From contig NZ_LMTS01000025.1 in the NCBI RefSeq assembly GCF_001541225.1, positions 149,373 to 213,372 on the forward strand: a stretch of 64,000 bases of DNA. The letters are read 5' to 3'. Position 1 is the stretch's first letter. The number at the start of each line of letters is the position of its first letter. The notes beneath the pieces are model-generated. The model had not been told where the DNA came from. It searched no databases and worked only from the letters and a program-made list of their open reading frames with translations. This document shows positions 8,314 through 15,778 of the stretch, in pieces. Position numbers and translations under genes: made by a program. Origin of the DNA: Variovorax sp. WDL1. GTDB taxonomy: Bacteria > Pseudomonadota > Gammaproteobacteria > Burkholderiales > Burkholderiaceae_C.

Positions 8314-9291
8314 TTATCTTTTCGCGGTCCAGCTAAAGTGGATGTTGGAGATGGCGCGTTGAACCGAAAGTACATCGGCCTTCTCCAGCTCTTTGGACAG
8401 GGGGCGACCCCAGTAGCTCCAGTTGGTCAGGTAGTCTGCAAAGCCCAGTTCGTCGAAGAGCCCTGCGAGCTCCATTTCGTCGAGTTGGCCGACCGTAGTT
8501 CGGATGTCCGAGCCTTGGAGCACCGGGCCGGCCGATAGGTCGACCAGCTTGACGTTGCGGCGGACGCTCTCACGCACGTCCGCGTCGGTCAGGCCCTGGT
8601 AGTACTTCGCTTCCGCGCCGAAGGTGAGCAGGTCCTCCGCCGCGGTGAGCGCGGCCTCCAGACTTCCGTATTTCGCGAGAAGCGCCGCCGCCCGCTTGAG
8701 GCCCACGTCTTCGACGCCAGGAATGTCGTCGGTCGTGTCCCCGGCCATCGCCTTTGCGTGGGCGTAGAGCTGGGGCGAACTCACGCCGGTTGCCTTGAAG
8801 AACCCATCCAGCTCGATGACTTGCGTCAACTTCTTGGCGTTCACCCAGCGCACCCGGTTTGCCACGAGGCTCAGCCAGTCCGTGTCCGAGGTCGACAGGT
8901 CGACCAGATGCCCCTGCGCCGCCAGCTGTCCCGCAAGGCCAAATGCCAGGTCGTCCGCTTCCGCGCCAGGATGCAGAAGCTGAATCACGGGGAAGTAGTT
9001 CAACGCACGTTGGATGAGCGGCCGCTGCGGCTCGTAGGTCTCGCGCGCCTCGCGCTGCTCAGGCGTCTTGTGCCGCGAGCTTTTGTACGCCGGCAGGAGG
9101 TCGTAGCGCCACTGCGCCCTGCCGTCCCACAGGAGAAGGTTCACTACGCCCTGCGAGAAGTGCAGGCGGGAGCGCACGTGCTCCAGGAAGCCACGAACTG
9201 CGTGCGTGCGCTGGTTGTCGTGGCCTGCTTTCTTCCCGATGAAATACTGGGCAAAGCCCAGCGCGTTGGCGTCAATGAGACGGACTTGCAT
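8314..9291 (-). CDS. 5'-3' exonuclease, FEN/PolI N-terminal type
   Basis: 325 residues from the ATG at 9291 (MQVRLIDANALGFAQ); the longer open frame upstream lacks family sequence. Acidic metal ligands are visible in family order: LIDAN near residue 5, LLLWDG near 52, AEADDLAF near 110, STSDTDWL, then the helix-3-turn-helix region around GDTTDDIPGVEDVGLKRA. Such enzymes remove RNA primers and flaps during lagging-strand synthesis. The phage DNA polymerase in this window has no 5' nuclease domain, so this separate enzyme fits. Confidence 0.88.
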   Translation of the reverse strand: MQVRLIDANALGFAQYFIGKKAGHDNQRTHAVRGFLEHVRSRLHFSQGVVNLLLWDGRAQWRYDLLPAYKSSRHKTPEQREARETYEPQRPLIQRALNYFPVIQLLHPGAEADDLAFGLAGQLAAQGHLVDLSTSDTDWLSLVANRVRWVNAKKLTQVIELDGFFKATGVSSPQLYAHAKAMAGDTTDDIPGVEDVGLKRAAALLAKYGSLEAALTAAEDLLTFGAEAKYYQGLTDADVRESVRRNVKLVDLSAGPVLQGSDIRTTVGQLDEMELAGLFDELGFADYLTNWSYWGRPLSKELEKADVLSVQRAISNIHFSWTAKR

Positions 9292-9332
9292 TGGCTGGTA
9301 GCGGTTGAGGGGACCTGGCCTGTAGTCACGGG

Positions 9333-9339
9333 CTTTAGC
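9333..9339 (-). promoter_or_regulatory. GCTAAAG promoter-like motif
   Basis: Minus-strand GCTAAAG 41 nt before the 5' exonuclease start. Confidence 0.4.
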
Positions 9340-9424
9340 CGCGCGGCTGTGCTTGGCGCTTTCCGCCCAGGGCGCCCGGGAGCCCCGCGGGGAAGTCCAT
9401 TTTGTTGCAGCCTGGTTTACGCTG

Positions 9425-9452
9425 TTGCATTCTGTTCGGCCTGGTGTAAGCT
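9425..9452 (+). promoter_or_regulatory. sigma70-like promoter, leaderless configuration
   Basis: TTGCAT, 16-nt spacer, TAAGCT. The -10 ends 7 nt before the ATG at 9460 and no Shine-Dalgarno is seen, so transcription would begin at the start codon. A near-copy of the segment (CCTGGTTTACGCTG beside CCTGGTGTAAGCTG) lies just upstream. Confidence 0.4.
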
Positions 9453-9459
9453 GTGCGCG

Positions 9460-10077
9460 ATGCCCAGCCCTACCACCATACTCAACGACGCCCTGGCCGC
9501 CGCCCCGAAGGAGGGGCTTGAGCTCTACTTGGAAGCTATCGAAGCGCTCCGAGAGAAGGGTCACACCTGGCGCGAAATCGCTTCGTTCCTTACAGAGCGA
9601 GGGGTGCCTACCGACCACTCGAAGGTGTTCCGACTGGCGACCCGCCGTGAAAAGGTCGAGGCCGAGGTGATGAGGTTCGAGGTTCCCAGCGCGGACCGCT
9701 ATGCCTCAGCCCTCCTCCAGCTCGAACAGGAAGGGGGCGTCAGCGCAATGGGCCGAGCCATGCTTGAGAGGCACTTCCGGGCGCACAACCGGACGGTCAC
9801 CTTCACGGAGCTCGGCAATGCTGCCGCCCAGGTCAAGGAGGGAGCACGGACGAGTAAGTCGTACCGGTTGGCCAACGTGCTCTATGGCAAGCTTGCTCGC
9901 AAGCTGGGGGAGTCGCTGAAGATGAGCTTTGCCCCGAATCCCGGAAGCTCCGAGCCGTTCTACAGCAGTGCAATCGGTCTGGCCAACCCCATGCAGCCCA
10001 AGGGCGGGGAGTTTCAGCTGGTGATGCACCACGAACTGGCGAAGGCGTTCGACCTGCTCGGCTGGTTCAGGCCCTGA
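9460..10077 (+). CDS. unknown protein sharing a domain with the next gene
   Basis: 205 residues starting MPSPTTILNDALAAAP. Residues about 20-60 (REKGHTWREIASFLTERGVP) look like a helix-turn-helix. The second half holds AMLERHFRAHNRTVTFTELG, then YRLANVLYGKLARKLGESL, clearly the same domain as in the gene that follows. I recall this ALERHF/TATELA/ANLHYGRLG pattern from proteins associated with restriction or HNH-type genes but cannot name the family. The ATG at 9460 starts the conserved part; upstream open frame is antisense to the exonuclease gene. Confidence 0.7.
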   Translation: MPSPTTILNDALAAAPKEGLELYLEAIEALREKGHTWREIASFLTERGVPTDHSKVFRLATRREKVEAEVMRFEVPSADRYASALLQLEQEGGVSAMGRAMLERHFRAHNRTVTFTELGNAAAQVKEGARTSKSYRLANVLYGKLARKLGESLKMSFAPNPGSSEPFYSSAIGLANPMQPKGGEFQLVMHHELAKAFDLLGWFRP

Positions 10078-10115
10078 TAGCCTGACAGAAGAAGTTTTTT
10101 ACAGAGGAGCTACGC

Positions 10116-10670
10116 ATGAACGAGACCGCAAAGAGTGACGAGGTGGGACCCTACAGGCTCGTTGCGTTGCTCTACGAGGGCGAGTATTTCGGCGTGGTGT
10201 ACACCAACGGAGCCAAAGCGCTCACAGTCAAGGGCGCCAACCTGGACGATTGTTTCGCGCAGGTACAGGCCTGGACGTCCCAGCGCTTGGCTGAGAAGGC
10301 TCGAGCACGCAACGGACTGGTCCCGGAAGTAGGCGAGCTCACCGCCGCGTTCCGCCGCATCGAACCGCGCGTGCATGATGGTCAGCTAGCCATGCTGCGA
10401 GCGCACGTGAAGGCAAAGGACCGCCGGATAACCGCGACCGAGCTTGCCGCTGCCGCTGAATACAAGGGCCACGAGGCAGCGAATCTTCACTATGGGCGAT
10501 TGGGCTGGCTGCTGTACGGCGAGGTGCCGACGGACCTGCCAGAGAGCCCCCGAGAGGGCTTGCCGGTTTACACCTTTGCGCTTGCGGACGGCGAGCGACA
10601 GGGCGCCGAGTGGGTATGGACGTTGCGCCCCGAGGTGGCTGCAGCAGCAGTGGCTGCCGGCCTGGCCTGA
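10116..10670 (+). CDS. unknown protein, TATELA/ANLHYGRLG domain
   Basis: 184 residues with a good Shine-Dalgarno (GAGGAG) before the ATG. Residues about 88-135 read QLAMLRAHVKAKDRRITATE, then AANLHYGRLGWLLYG, the domain shared with the previous gene. The N-terminal 60 residues look like a small beta-rich unit (LVALLYEGEYFGVVYTNG). It lies 38 nt after the previous gene, so probably one transcript from the sigma70-like promoter at 9425. Function unknown. Confidence 0.75.
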   Translation: MNETAKSDEVGPYRLVALLYEGEYFGVVYTNGAKALTVKGANLDDCFAQVQAWTSQRLAEKARARNGLVPEVGELTAAFRRIEPRVHDGQLAMLRAHVKAKDRRITATELAAAAEYKGHEAANLHYGRLGWLLYGEVPTDLPESPREGLPVYTFALADGERQGAEWVWTLRPEVAAAAVAAGLA

Positions 10671-10689
10671 AGCGCTCCCGCGCCTGGCA

Positions 10690-10718
10690 AAGAAAGAGCT
10701 CCCGGGAGGGAGCTCTTG
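10690..10718. terminator. bidirectional terminator
   Basis: Stem AGAGCTCCC/GGGAGCTCT with a GGGA loop, A-rich before and T-rich after; serves the plus gene ending at 10670 and the minus primase gene. Confidence 0.75.
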
Positions 10719-10727
10719 AAGAATGGA

Positions 10728-11831
10728 TTAAGCGGCCTTGCGGTACTCCGGCGGCGGAGACCACTTCTGCCATCGAGGTGGGTAGCCTTCCAGTCCGGCC
10801 GTCAGCATGACGTCGAGCCAGTCGACGCCCTTGACGCCCTCAGGAATCGGGCCCTGCGGAATGCAGATTTCGACTTCCTTGCCTTCGGTGCGCAGACGGG
10901 CCGACAGCTTCTCTGCAGCCTTGATGCCGCGACCGCTGCGGTCCAGGTCAGCCCAGATGACGACCTTCCTGACGGACGCCGGGATTTCGACCGATTCCAT
11001 CAACGTGGCCGACACACAGGCCCACACAGGCATGCGCGAGATGGCGTGAGCTGCCAGTGCGGTCTCAATGCCTTCGGCGACTCCCAGCACTTCGCCTGCT
11101 TGGAACAACTTGATGGCTGCCCCGGGCAGAGGATGGCAGGCGGACATCATCTTCTTGGCTTCGGGCACGTTGGCCTTGCCGCCTGTCGGACTGACGAAAA
11201 TTCGATGCAGCGAAGCGATGCGCCCTTGGCTGTCCTTGATGGGGGCCAGGAGACAGGGATGCCAACCGGTGATGGCCTTCGCAACCTTGTCGTAGTACGG
11301 CATACGCGGATGCGCACGCAGCGTGTTTGGCATATTCTGCAACCAGATGCCTCGCGCGGCGAGGTACTTCTCCGCCGGCGTGTCCTTCAGGGTCGTGGAG
11401 GCCATCCAGGTTTGCCGGATGCGGCCATACGCCTTTCGGGGGTCGACGAGGTCGGGAATTTTCGGAGGCGGCGGGCGACGGACCACGACGGGTGCCGCGG
11501 CTTCGCCTTCCAGGAGTTGGGCGACTTCACGGACTGCGTCCTTGTACGAGATACCTCGCACCCATGCGACCATGGCGAACCCGTTCGCTTGGGGGCCGCA
11601 CGTGTTGCAGTAGCCGCCGCCAGTCTTCGGGTAGTCCTTGAACAACCGAAAACCATCCGTGCCCCCGTGGATAGGGCACGACACGTGGTGCGGCGCCTTG
11701 TCCATTGCGTCGGCCAGCTCAGGAGCCAGCTCTTGGAGGATGTACGGCCAGTCGCCGTCGGCTTTCGCCTTGAGCTCTTGGAAGGTTTTGTATCGGCGTT
11801 CGTTCATTGGATTGAGGGTATGAATGCTCAT
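10728..11831 (-). CDS. DnaG-like TOPRIM primase with zinc ribbon
   Basis: 367 residues from the ATG at 11831 (an ATG at 11807 is also possible). A zinc ribbon CPIHGG...CNTCG lies near residues 51-78. The TOPRIM domain follows: VLGVAEGIETALAA with its catalytic Glu around residue 254, and VVIWADLDRSGRG with the acidic metal ligands. No helicase domain is fused, so it resembles the stand-alone phage/plasmid TOPRIM primases. It should make RNA primers for the DNA polymerase at 29155. GCTATAG lies 27 nt upstream. Confidence 0.9.
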   Translation of the reverse strand: MSIHTLNPMNERRYKTFQELKAKADGDWPYILQELAPELADAMDKAPHHVSCPIHGGTDGFRLFKDYPKTGGGYCNTCGPQANGFAMVAWVRGISYKDAVREVAQLLEGEAAAPVVVRRPPPPKIPDLVDPRKAYGRIRQTWMASTTLKDTPAEKYLAARGIWLQNMPNTLRAHPRMPYYDKVAKAITGWHPCLLAPIKDSQGRIASLHRIFVSPTGGKANVPEAKKMMSACHPLPGAAIKLFQAGEVLGVAEGIETALAAHAISRMPVWACVSATLMESVEIPASVRKVVIWADLDRSGRGIKAAEKLSARLRTEGKEVEICIPQGPIPEGVKGVDWLDVMLTAGLEGYPPRWQKWSPPPEYRKAA

Positions 11832-11858
11832 CGCTAAAGATTTCAGTTGACCTGACTT

Positions 11859-11865
11859 CTATAGC
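11859..11865. promoter_or_regulatory. GCTATAG motif, possibly bidirectional
   Basis: Minus-strand GCTATAG 27 nt before the primase start. CTATAG is self-complementary, and on the plus strand it ends 14-15 nt before the ATG of the membrane protein at 11880, so one site may serve both genes. Confidence 0.5.
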
Positions 11866-11879
11866 GAGCCTTGCACATC

Positions 11880-12308
11880 ATGTTGAAAACCCATAAAGCG
11901 AATGCCCGGGAAACCGCCTTCACCGCCTGCACCTTCCATTTCTTCTGGCTCGGCCACCGCGATTGGCTGATGGAATGCATCTACGGCCCCGCGCCTGGCG
12001 CGGCCGCGGCAAAGTCAGGAAGCCCCACCGCCGCGTCGCTGTGGTGGCTGGTCCTCACCATTCCTGCCTTCATCCTCCTCGCTGCCGCCATGGTGCCCTT
12101 CCTGGCGCCCACCCTGGTGGCAGGGATGACTGCAGCTGGGAGCTCGGCCGTGGCCGACGTGAGCATGGGGCTCGGTGTCCTGAGCGGCCTGGCGGTCGCG
12201 GTCGGCGTTCCCTTTCTCCTGGCGCGGCGCTTCCTGCGGTTTGCGGGTCACTGCTGCGAGCGGGGCCAGTCCATCGAGCGGGGGGAACGCCGCCGCGCGG
12301 GCCCCTGA
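11880..12308 (+). CDS. two-helix membrane protein
   Basis: 142 residues. Hydrophobic stretches at about residues 54-82 (Ala/Pro/Leu rich) and 98-122 suggest two transmembrane helices; N- and C-terminal tails are basic. A TTG three codons earlier is an alternative start. Not recognised. It is divergent from the primase gene and followed by the unit at 12441. Confidence 0.6.
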   Translation: MLKTHKANARETAFTACTFHFFWLGHRDWLMECIYGPAPGAAAAKSGSPTAASLWWLVLTIPAFILLAAAMVPFLAPTLVAGMTAAGSSAVADVSMGLGVLSGLAVAVGVPFLLARRFLRFAGHCCERGQSIERGERRRAGP

Positions 12309-12400
12309 ATCAACGCTTCTGCCTGATAGGGAAACAAAGGTGCCGAGCGAAAGAACACCACAGGCCGCGCCTGGCCCCGCGCCCCTGTTTGGACGCCATT

Positions 12401-12407
12401 GCTATAG
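12401..12407 (+). promoter_or_regulatory. GCTATAG promoter-like motif
   Basis: GCTATAG 33 nt before the ATG at 12441. Confidence 0.55.
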
Positions 12408-12440
12408 GGCTGAGTTCAACTACGTTTTCCGAGGCCCCCT

Positions 12441-12611
12441 ATGCAACTGCAAATCAGGCTCACCCAAGCCCAAGTCCGCGACGCCGCCATGCGTGAACAA
12501 GGTCTCTCTCCCAAGACCATGTCCATGAAGCCTGGTGTTCGCGTTGAACGCAACCGTAAGGCCCTGCACAAGCGCGGCTACGCCAAGCACAAGGCTCACG
12601 CTTTCGCCTGA
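12441..12611 (+). CDS. small basic protein (56 aa)
   Basis: 56 residues, Arg/Lys/His-rich C-terminus (RNRKALHKRGYAKHKAHAFA), likely nucleic-acid binding. It is flanked by a promoter-like motif at normal spacing and an excellent terminator, so a real single-gene unit despite its size. Phage-encoded small ribosomal protein S21 was considered because of the basic tail, but the sequence does not match that family. Confidence 0.65.
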   Translation: MQLQIRLTQAQVRDAAMREQGLSPKTMSMKPGVRVERNRKALHKRGYAKHKAHAFA

Positions 12612-12622
12612 GCTTCTTCCTA

Positions 12623-12652
12623 AGAGCACCTCCTGGTGCTCTTTTTCTTTTG
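12623..12652 (+). terminator. rho-independent terminator
   Basis: Stem AGAGCACC-TCCT-GGTGCTCT followed by TTTTTCTTTT. Confidence 0.9.
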
Positions 12653-12669
12653 GACGCCTCGGACGCCTG

Positions 12670-12676
12670 GCTATAC
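12670..12676 (+). promoter_or_regulatory. GCTATAC promoter-like motif
   Basis: GCTATAC just after the terminator and 47 nt before the ATG at 12724. Confidence 0.5.
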
Positions 12677-12723
12677 GAGAGGGGCGCAACGCCCTGCCCT
12701 TTCTCTCATCCACAAGGATTGCC

Positions 12724-13512
12724 ATGGCGCGGCTCCCACGCGCGCTTCAAGCCCACTCACTTGCCCAGCTCCTCGGCAAGCTACATCGTTTCAAGGACTT
12801 CGACCAGGCCCATGTCTGGTCAGCCTACCGTGCCTGCCGACGCACAGCCCGGCGAGGCATGACGGAATTCAGTGTCGAGCAGCTCACCACTGACCTGTAC
12901 GAACGCATCACGGGGGGCAGGCCCTATGACGCCGTGGTGCTGGGCGCGAAGCTCGCCCAGGCCTTCACGCTGATTCAACTGCGACAAGCTGGTGCCACCG
13001 GCCGCCACCAACGCGCGCTGGCCAAGGAAGGCTTCCACCTGGTGCGAATGCAGCTGCGAGAACGGCTGGGCATGCGCTCGGCCGAAAATGTCCCATCTGT
13101 GCGCTTTGGTTCGCCCGACGCCGAGCCTGCACATCTTGCGTGGAGCGACGGCGCCGTGCGCGGCGGTCGCGCGGCGGCCGCTTACCTCGTGCACGGCGCC
13201 GTCGGAACGCCAGCGCTCCAGGCAGCTCAGGCGTCGCACACCACCAACGCACTGGAAGCAGAACTGGAGGCGGCACTGCTGTGCCTGGACGCCATGCTTG
13301 CCGCGGGCATCCGCAGGGCCCGCCTGCACGTCGATGCGCTCGGCGTGCTGCGTGCCTTCCAGGGCAAGCTTGCTCTCAAGTTTTGCGTACTGGAGGCGCA
13401 GCTGCTCAGAATGGCCGGGAAATTCCAGCACCTCGAGGTGCGGCTGGTCCCGCGTGCGTTCAACGACGACGCGGACCGCCTCGCGGCGGCGTTGCTCGCT
13501 GGAGAGGCCTAA
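12724..13512 (+). CDS. RNase H-fold protein (RVT_3-like)
   Basis: 262 residues from the ATG at 12724, placed by the promoter motif. The C-terminal 125 residues have the order of acidic residues of ribonuclease H folds: AWSDGAVRGG (first Asp), NALEAELEAAL (Glu), LHVDALGVLRAF (second Asp) and AFNDDADRLAAALL (last Asp). The N-terminal half is helical and unknown. It differs from the classical RNase HI at 48794, so the window carries two RNase H-fold proteins. Likely role: RNA-DNA hybrid cleavage. Confidence 0.7.
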   Translation: MARLPRALQAHSLAQLLGKLHRFKDFDQAHVWSAYRACRRTARRGMTEFSVEQLTTDLYERITGGRPYDAVVLGAKLAQAFTLIQLRQAGATGRHQRALAKEGFHLVRMQLRERLGMRSAENVPSVRFGSPDAEPAHLAWSDGAVRGGRAAAAYLVHGAVGTPALQAAQASHTTNALEAELEAALLCLDAMLAAGIRRARLHVDALGVLRAFQGKLALKFCVLEAQLLRMAGKFQHLEVRLVPRAFNDDADRLAAALLAGEA

Positions 13513-13518
13513 ACCGGA

Positions 13519-13547
13519 TTGACGATTTTAAACTATCGACTTAAAAT
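13519..13547 (+). promoter_or_regulatory. sigma70 promoter
   Basis: TTGACG, 17-nt spacer, TAAAAT: a near-consensus host-type promoter, unlike the GCTANAC units. Starts the gene at 13583. Confidence 0.7.
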
Positions 13548-13582
13548 GCACGTCGCAGTTAGTCCATCAGAAAGAAAAACCA

Positions 13583-14626
13583 ATGCGTTCGTCCCGCCCC
13601 GAGTTCCTGTACCACCTCGATGAAGCCGCAACGGCGCGCAACGGGGGACGACAGATGGGAGCAATCAAGGCCTGCTACGACGCGCTGCACACGGAAATGC
13701 TTCACTCGGCAGACCGGTTTGACGGTTTGGTCGAGAAGGCCCTGGAGGCGAGCAAGGGCGACCTGCGCAAGTTGCGCACGCTGGAATTCTGCACCAGCGC
13801 CATCTACGACAAGATTCCTTTGCCGGCAGAGGATGGCAGCTTCCCCGAGTTCCTGTGGCTGTTTGCGGTGCCCTTCACGGTGACCTTCGCCCCCGAGGCG
13901 CTCGCGCAGCATGTGTCCTTCAAGGGCCAGGTTATCGACGCTCAGGCGCTCATCAGCGAACTGGACGCTATCGGCTACTGCAACCCCCATGGCATCCTGC
14001 GCGCGTCGACCAAGCTCTTCAAGCGGGAGGACCTCCAAGTGATGGGACCCAGAAAACTCGGGCAAATGGTCCTCCAGGCCGAGCAAAGCGGTGAAGACCG
14101 GCTCGAGCCCTTGCCGCTCATGCTGGATTCCGAGTTGGACGCCTATCGAAGCGTGACCATGTTCATGCTGGTTTCCTGCCGCTTGCCTGTGGGCACCACG
14201 TCTCTGTTCAACCGCAACGTGCCGTGGCCGGCCGAGACCTTTGCGCGTGTCGTGCAGGCATCCATGGTGTCGCAAGGTGTCCAAGTGGAGTCGGTGGTGA
14301 GCCACATTCCACACACGATTACCGAGATGCACCTTCGCTGCAATGGCCCGGCCCTCGCGGAGCTGCAGGCCAATCTCGGCAACGGCCGCAAGGCCTACGG
14401 AAATGTGGAGGTCGGCGTGCGCTTCGACGTTTCGGGCTACGCAGAGATTGTCGGCAAGCTGCCCGACGAAGACGACGGGCACATCATCCTCATTCCGCCT
14501 TTCACCTACTTCGAGGCGGATTCCGAACTGCTTCGAGTGGTCGAGGGGATGTGCGCTGGCATCGGCCTGCCGTTCGCGGGCGGCAGATTCAGCTCACGAC
14601 ACGCGGTGGCTGGAGCTCTCCACTGA
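13583..14626 (+). CDS. unknown protein (347 aa)
   Basis: 347 residues, soluble, no recognised motif; the middle (PEFLWLFAVPFTVTFAPEA) and Cys/His sparsity give no clue. The architecture (a long, evenly composed protein with an acidic C-terminal third) recalls the phage protein at 43032 in this window but no convincing shared motif was found. It is driven by a consensus sigma70 promoter, suggesting early expression by host RNA polymerase. Its 3' end overlaps the convergent gene 14589-14987 by 38 nt. Confidence 0.75.
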   Translation: MRSSRPEFLYHLDEAATARNGGRQMGAIKACYDALHTEMLHSADRFDGLVEKALEASKGDLRKLRTLEFCTSAIYDKIPLPAEDGSFPEFLWLFAVPFTVTFAPEALAQHVSFKGQVIDAQALISELDAIGYCNPHGILRASTKLFKREDLQVMGPRKLGQMVLQAEQSGEDRLEPLPLMLDSELDAYRSVTMFMLVSCRLPVGTTSLFNRNVPWPAETFARVVQASMVSQGVQVESVVSHIPHTITEMHLRCNGPALAELQANLGNGRKAYGNVEVGVRFDVSGYAEIVGKLPDEDDGHIILIPPFTYFEADSELLRVVEGMCAGIGLPFAGGRFSSRHAVAGALH

Positions 14627-14987
14627 GCTGAGTCAGTACTTCAGGCGTGACCGGTTCCCAGCGGCCGCGCCTGTAGCCGGTCGGGGTGAGCTCCATGTGG
14701 ACTTCGTTCCATTCGGCTGAGAACGTCACCACCCCGTTCGACCAAAGCGGCCGCTCATGCACGAAATGCAGGTGCGGCCCCAGCCGCTGCTGCCCGCGGA
14801 CGATGAGTTCGAGGTAGTACTGCGTTGCAACGCTCTCGAAGTTCGCGCGCAGCGCGCCACGGAACGGGCTCTCCCCCTCTTCCCTGAACACGACGTACGG
14901 CAGGTGGCCGTCTACAAGGGCGCGGCGCACAAGCACAGGAACGCCGTCGTTGGAGCCGAGGGAAAAGACGCGGCGGTGAAAGAGCAT
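14589..14987 (-). CDS. unknown protein (132 aa)
   Basis: 132 residues starting MLFHRRVFSLGSNDGVP; beta-rich look, no recognised family. Codon usage supports this minus frame between 14640 and 14987. The TTTAAAC motif lies 25 nt upstream. The convergent overlap with the 13583 gene could let the two transcripts act as mutual antisense RNAs. Confidence 0.65.
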   Translation of the reverse strand: MLFHRRVFSLGSNDGVPVLVRRALVDGHLPYVVFREEGESPFRGALRANFESVATQYYLELIVRGQQRLGPHLHFVHERPLWSNGVVTFSAEWNEVHMELTPTGYRRGRWEPVTPEVLTQLSGELQPPRVVS

Positions 14988-15012
14988 GGGCTTCCTGGTG
15001 AACGGGGCGCGA

Positions 15013-15019
15013 GTTTAAA
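15013..15019 (-). promoter_or_regulatory. TTTAAAC promoter-like motif
   Basis: Weak variant (within palindromic GTTTAAAC) 25 nt before the start at 14987. Confidence 0.3.
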
Positions 15020-15047
15020 CGGCCGCCGAAGCTGTTTCAAGTGGGTC

Positions 15048-15054
15048 GCTATAG
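15048..15054 (+). promoter_or_regulatory. GCTATAG promoter-like motif with long leader
   Basis: GCTATAG 67 nt before the ATG at 15122. A small hairpin (CTGAAG/CTTCAG, 15062-15081) lies in the leader. Confidence 0.5.
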
Positions 15055-15121
15055 GTCTTGTCTGAAGTACTTCCCCTTCAGTCACCCCTAGGACCACTGT
15101 CAACATCTGAGGAGCGACCCC

Positions 15122-15364
15122 ATGAGCCACGCCATTGCCAAATTCCCGTTTGCCAACAACAACGCTCGCCAACCCGAGCCGTTCCTGAAGGAAATCGCCA
15201 AAGAAGGCGACTTTTTCGACAAGCTTCGTCTTTCGAGCCAACGTGAACTCTTCGCGCTGCGCACGAACCTCGAAAACAAGGTACGCGAGTTCGGGGATGT
15301 TCGCAACCCTCTGCTCGACATGTGCCGCATGCGTCTGACGCAGCTGCGCGCACACCTCTCCTGA
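15122..15364 (+). CDS. small helical protein (80 aa)
   Basis: 80 residues (MSHAIAKFPFANNNAR start) with a good Shine-Dalgarno (GAGGAG). Predominantly charged and helical, one Cys, no recognised domain. It forms a clean single-gene unit: promoter motif, leader hairpin, strong terminator. Confidence 0.7.
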   Translation: MSHAIAKFPFANNNARQPEPFLKEIAKEGDFFDKLRLSSQRELFALRTNLENKVREFGDVRNPLLDMCRMRLTQLRAHLS

Positions 15365-15380
15365 GGTGATTCTGCTGGCC

Positions 15381-15414
15381 GCTCAAACCTTCTGGTTTGA
15401 GCGGCTTCTTTTTT
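15381..15414 (+). terminator. rho-independent terminator
   Basis: Stem GCTCAAACC-TTCT-GGTTTGAGC, then CTTCTTTTTT. Confidence 0.85.
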
Positions 15415-15430
15415 GGGAGCGCAAATCCGG

Positions 15431-15616
15431 CTAGCCGCCCTTCCCCTTTAGGTGCCGCTCCACGTCCTGGGCCATGGGGCCCACGGCCTTCACGGCTTCC
15501 TTCAGCTGCTCGGGGCTCACCCCAAACTTGGCGGACCAGTCCCGAAGCTCATAGTCCTCGTTCACGTTTATTCGGATGCGGTCCTGTCCGCCAGCCTTCG
15601 TCTTGTCGTCAGCCAT
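15431..15616 (-). CDS. DUF3606 family protein
   Basis: 61 residues from the ATG at 15616, preceded by GGAGG. Matches the small DUF3606 pattern: RIRINVNEDYELRDWSAKFG followed by SPEQLKEAVKAVG. The family is frequent on proteobacterial chromosomes and plasmids and has no assigned function. It is divergent from the LigD gene, and neither gene has the window's promoter motif. Confidence 0.85.
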   Translation of the reverse strand: MADDKTKAGGQDRIRINVNEDYELRDWSAKFGVSPEQLKEAVKAVGPMAQDVERHLKGKGG

Positions 15617-15778
15617 CTTTTGCCTCCAGTGTGCGGGCACGCTGCCCGCTGCTCATGGTGGCCGCCCGCCGTGCGCGTGCCGCCGGCCAAAGACCAACTC
15701 GGTTGAAGGCGCGGTCCGACGGGGACGCGAGCAACAGGAGTGAACCCGGGGCACCTCGCAGGGTAGAAAATCCCCGGA

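Noticed and set aside
12441-12611. Phage-encoded ribosomal protein S21
   Set aside because: Small and basic, but lacks the S21 sequence pattern.
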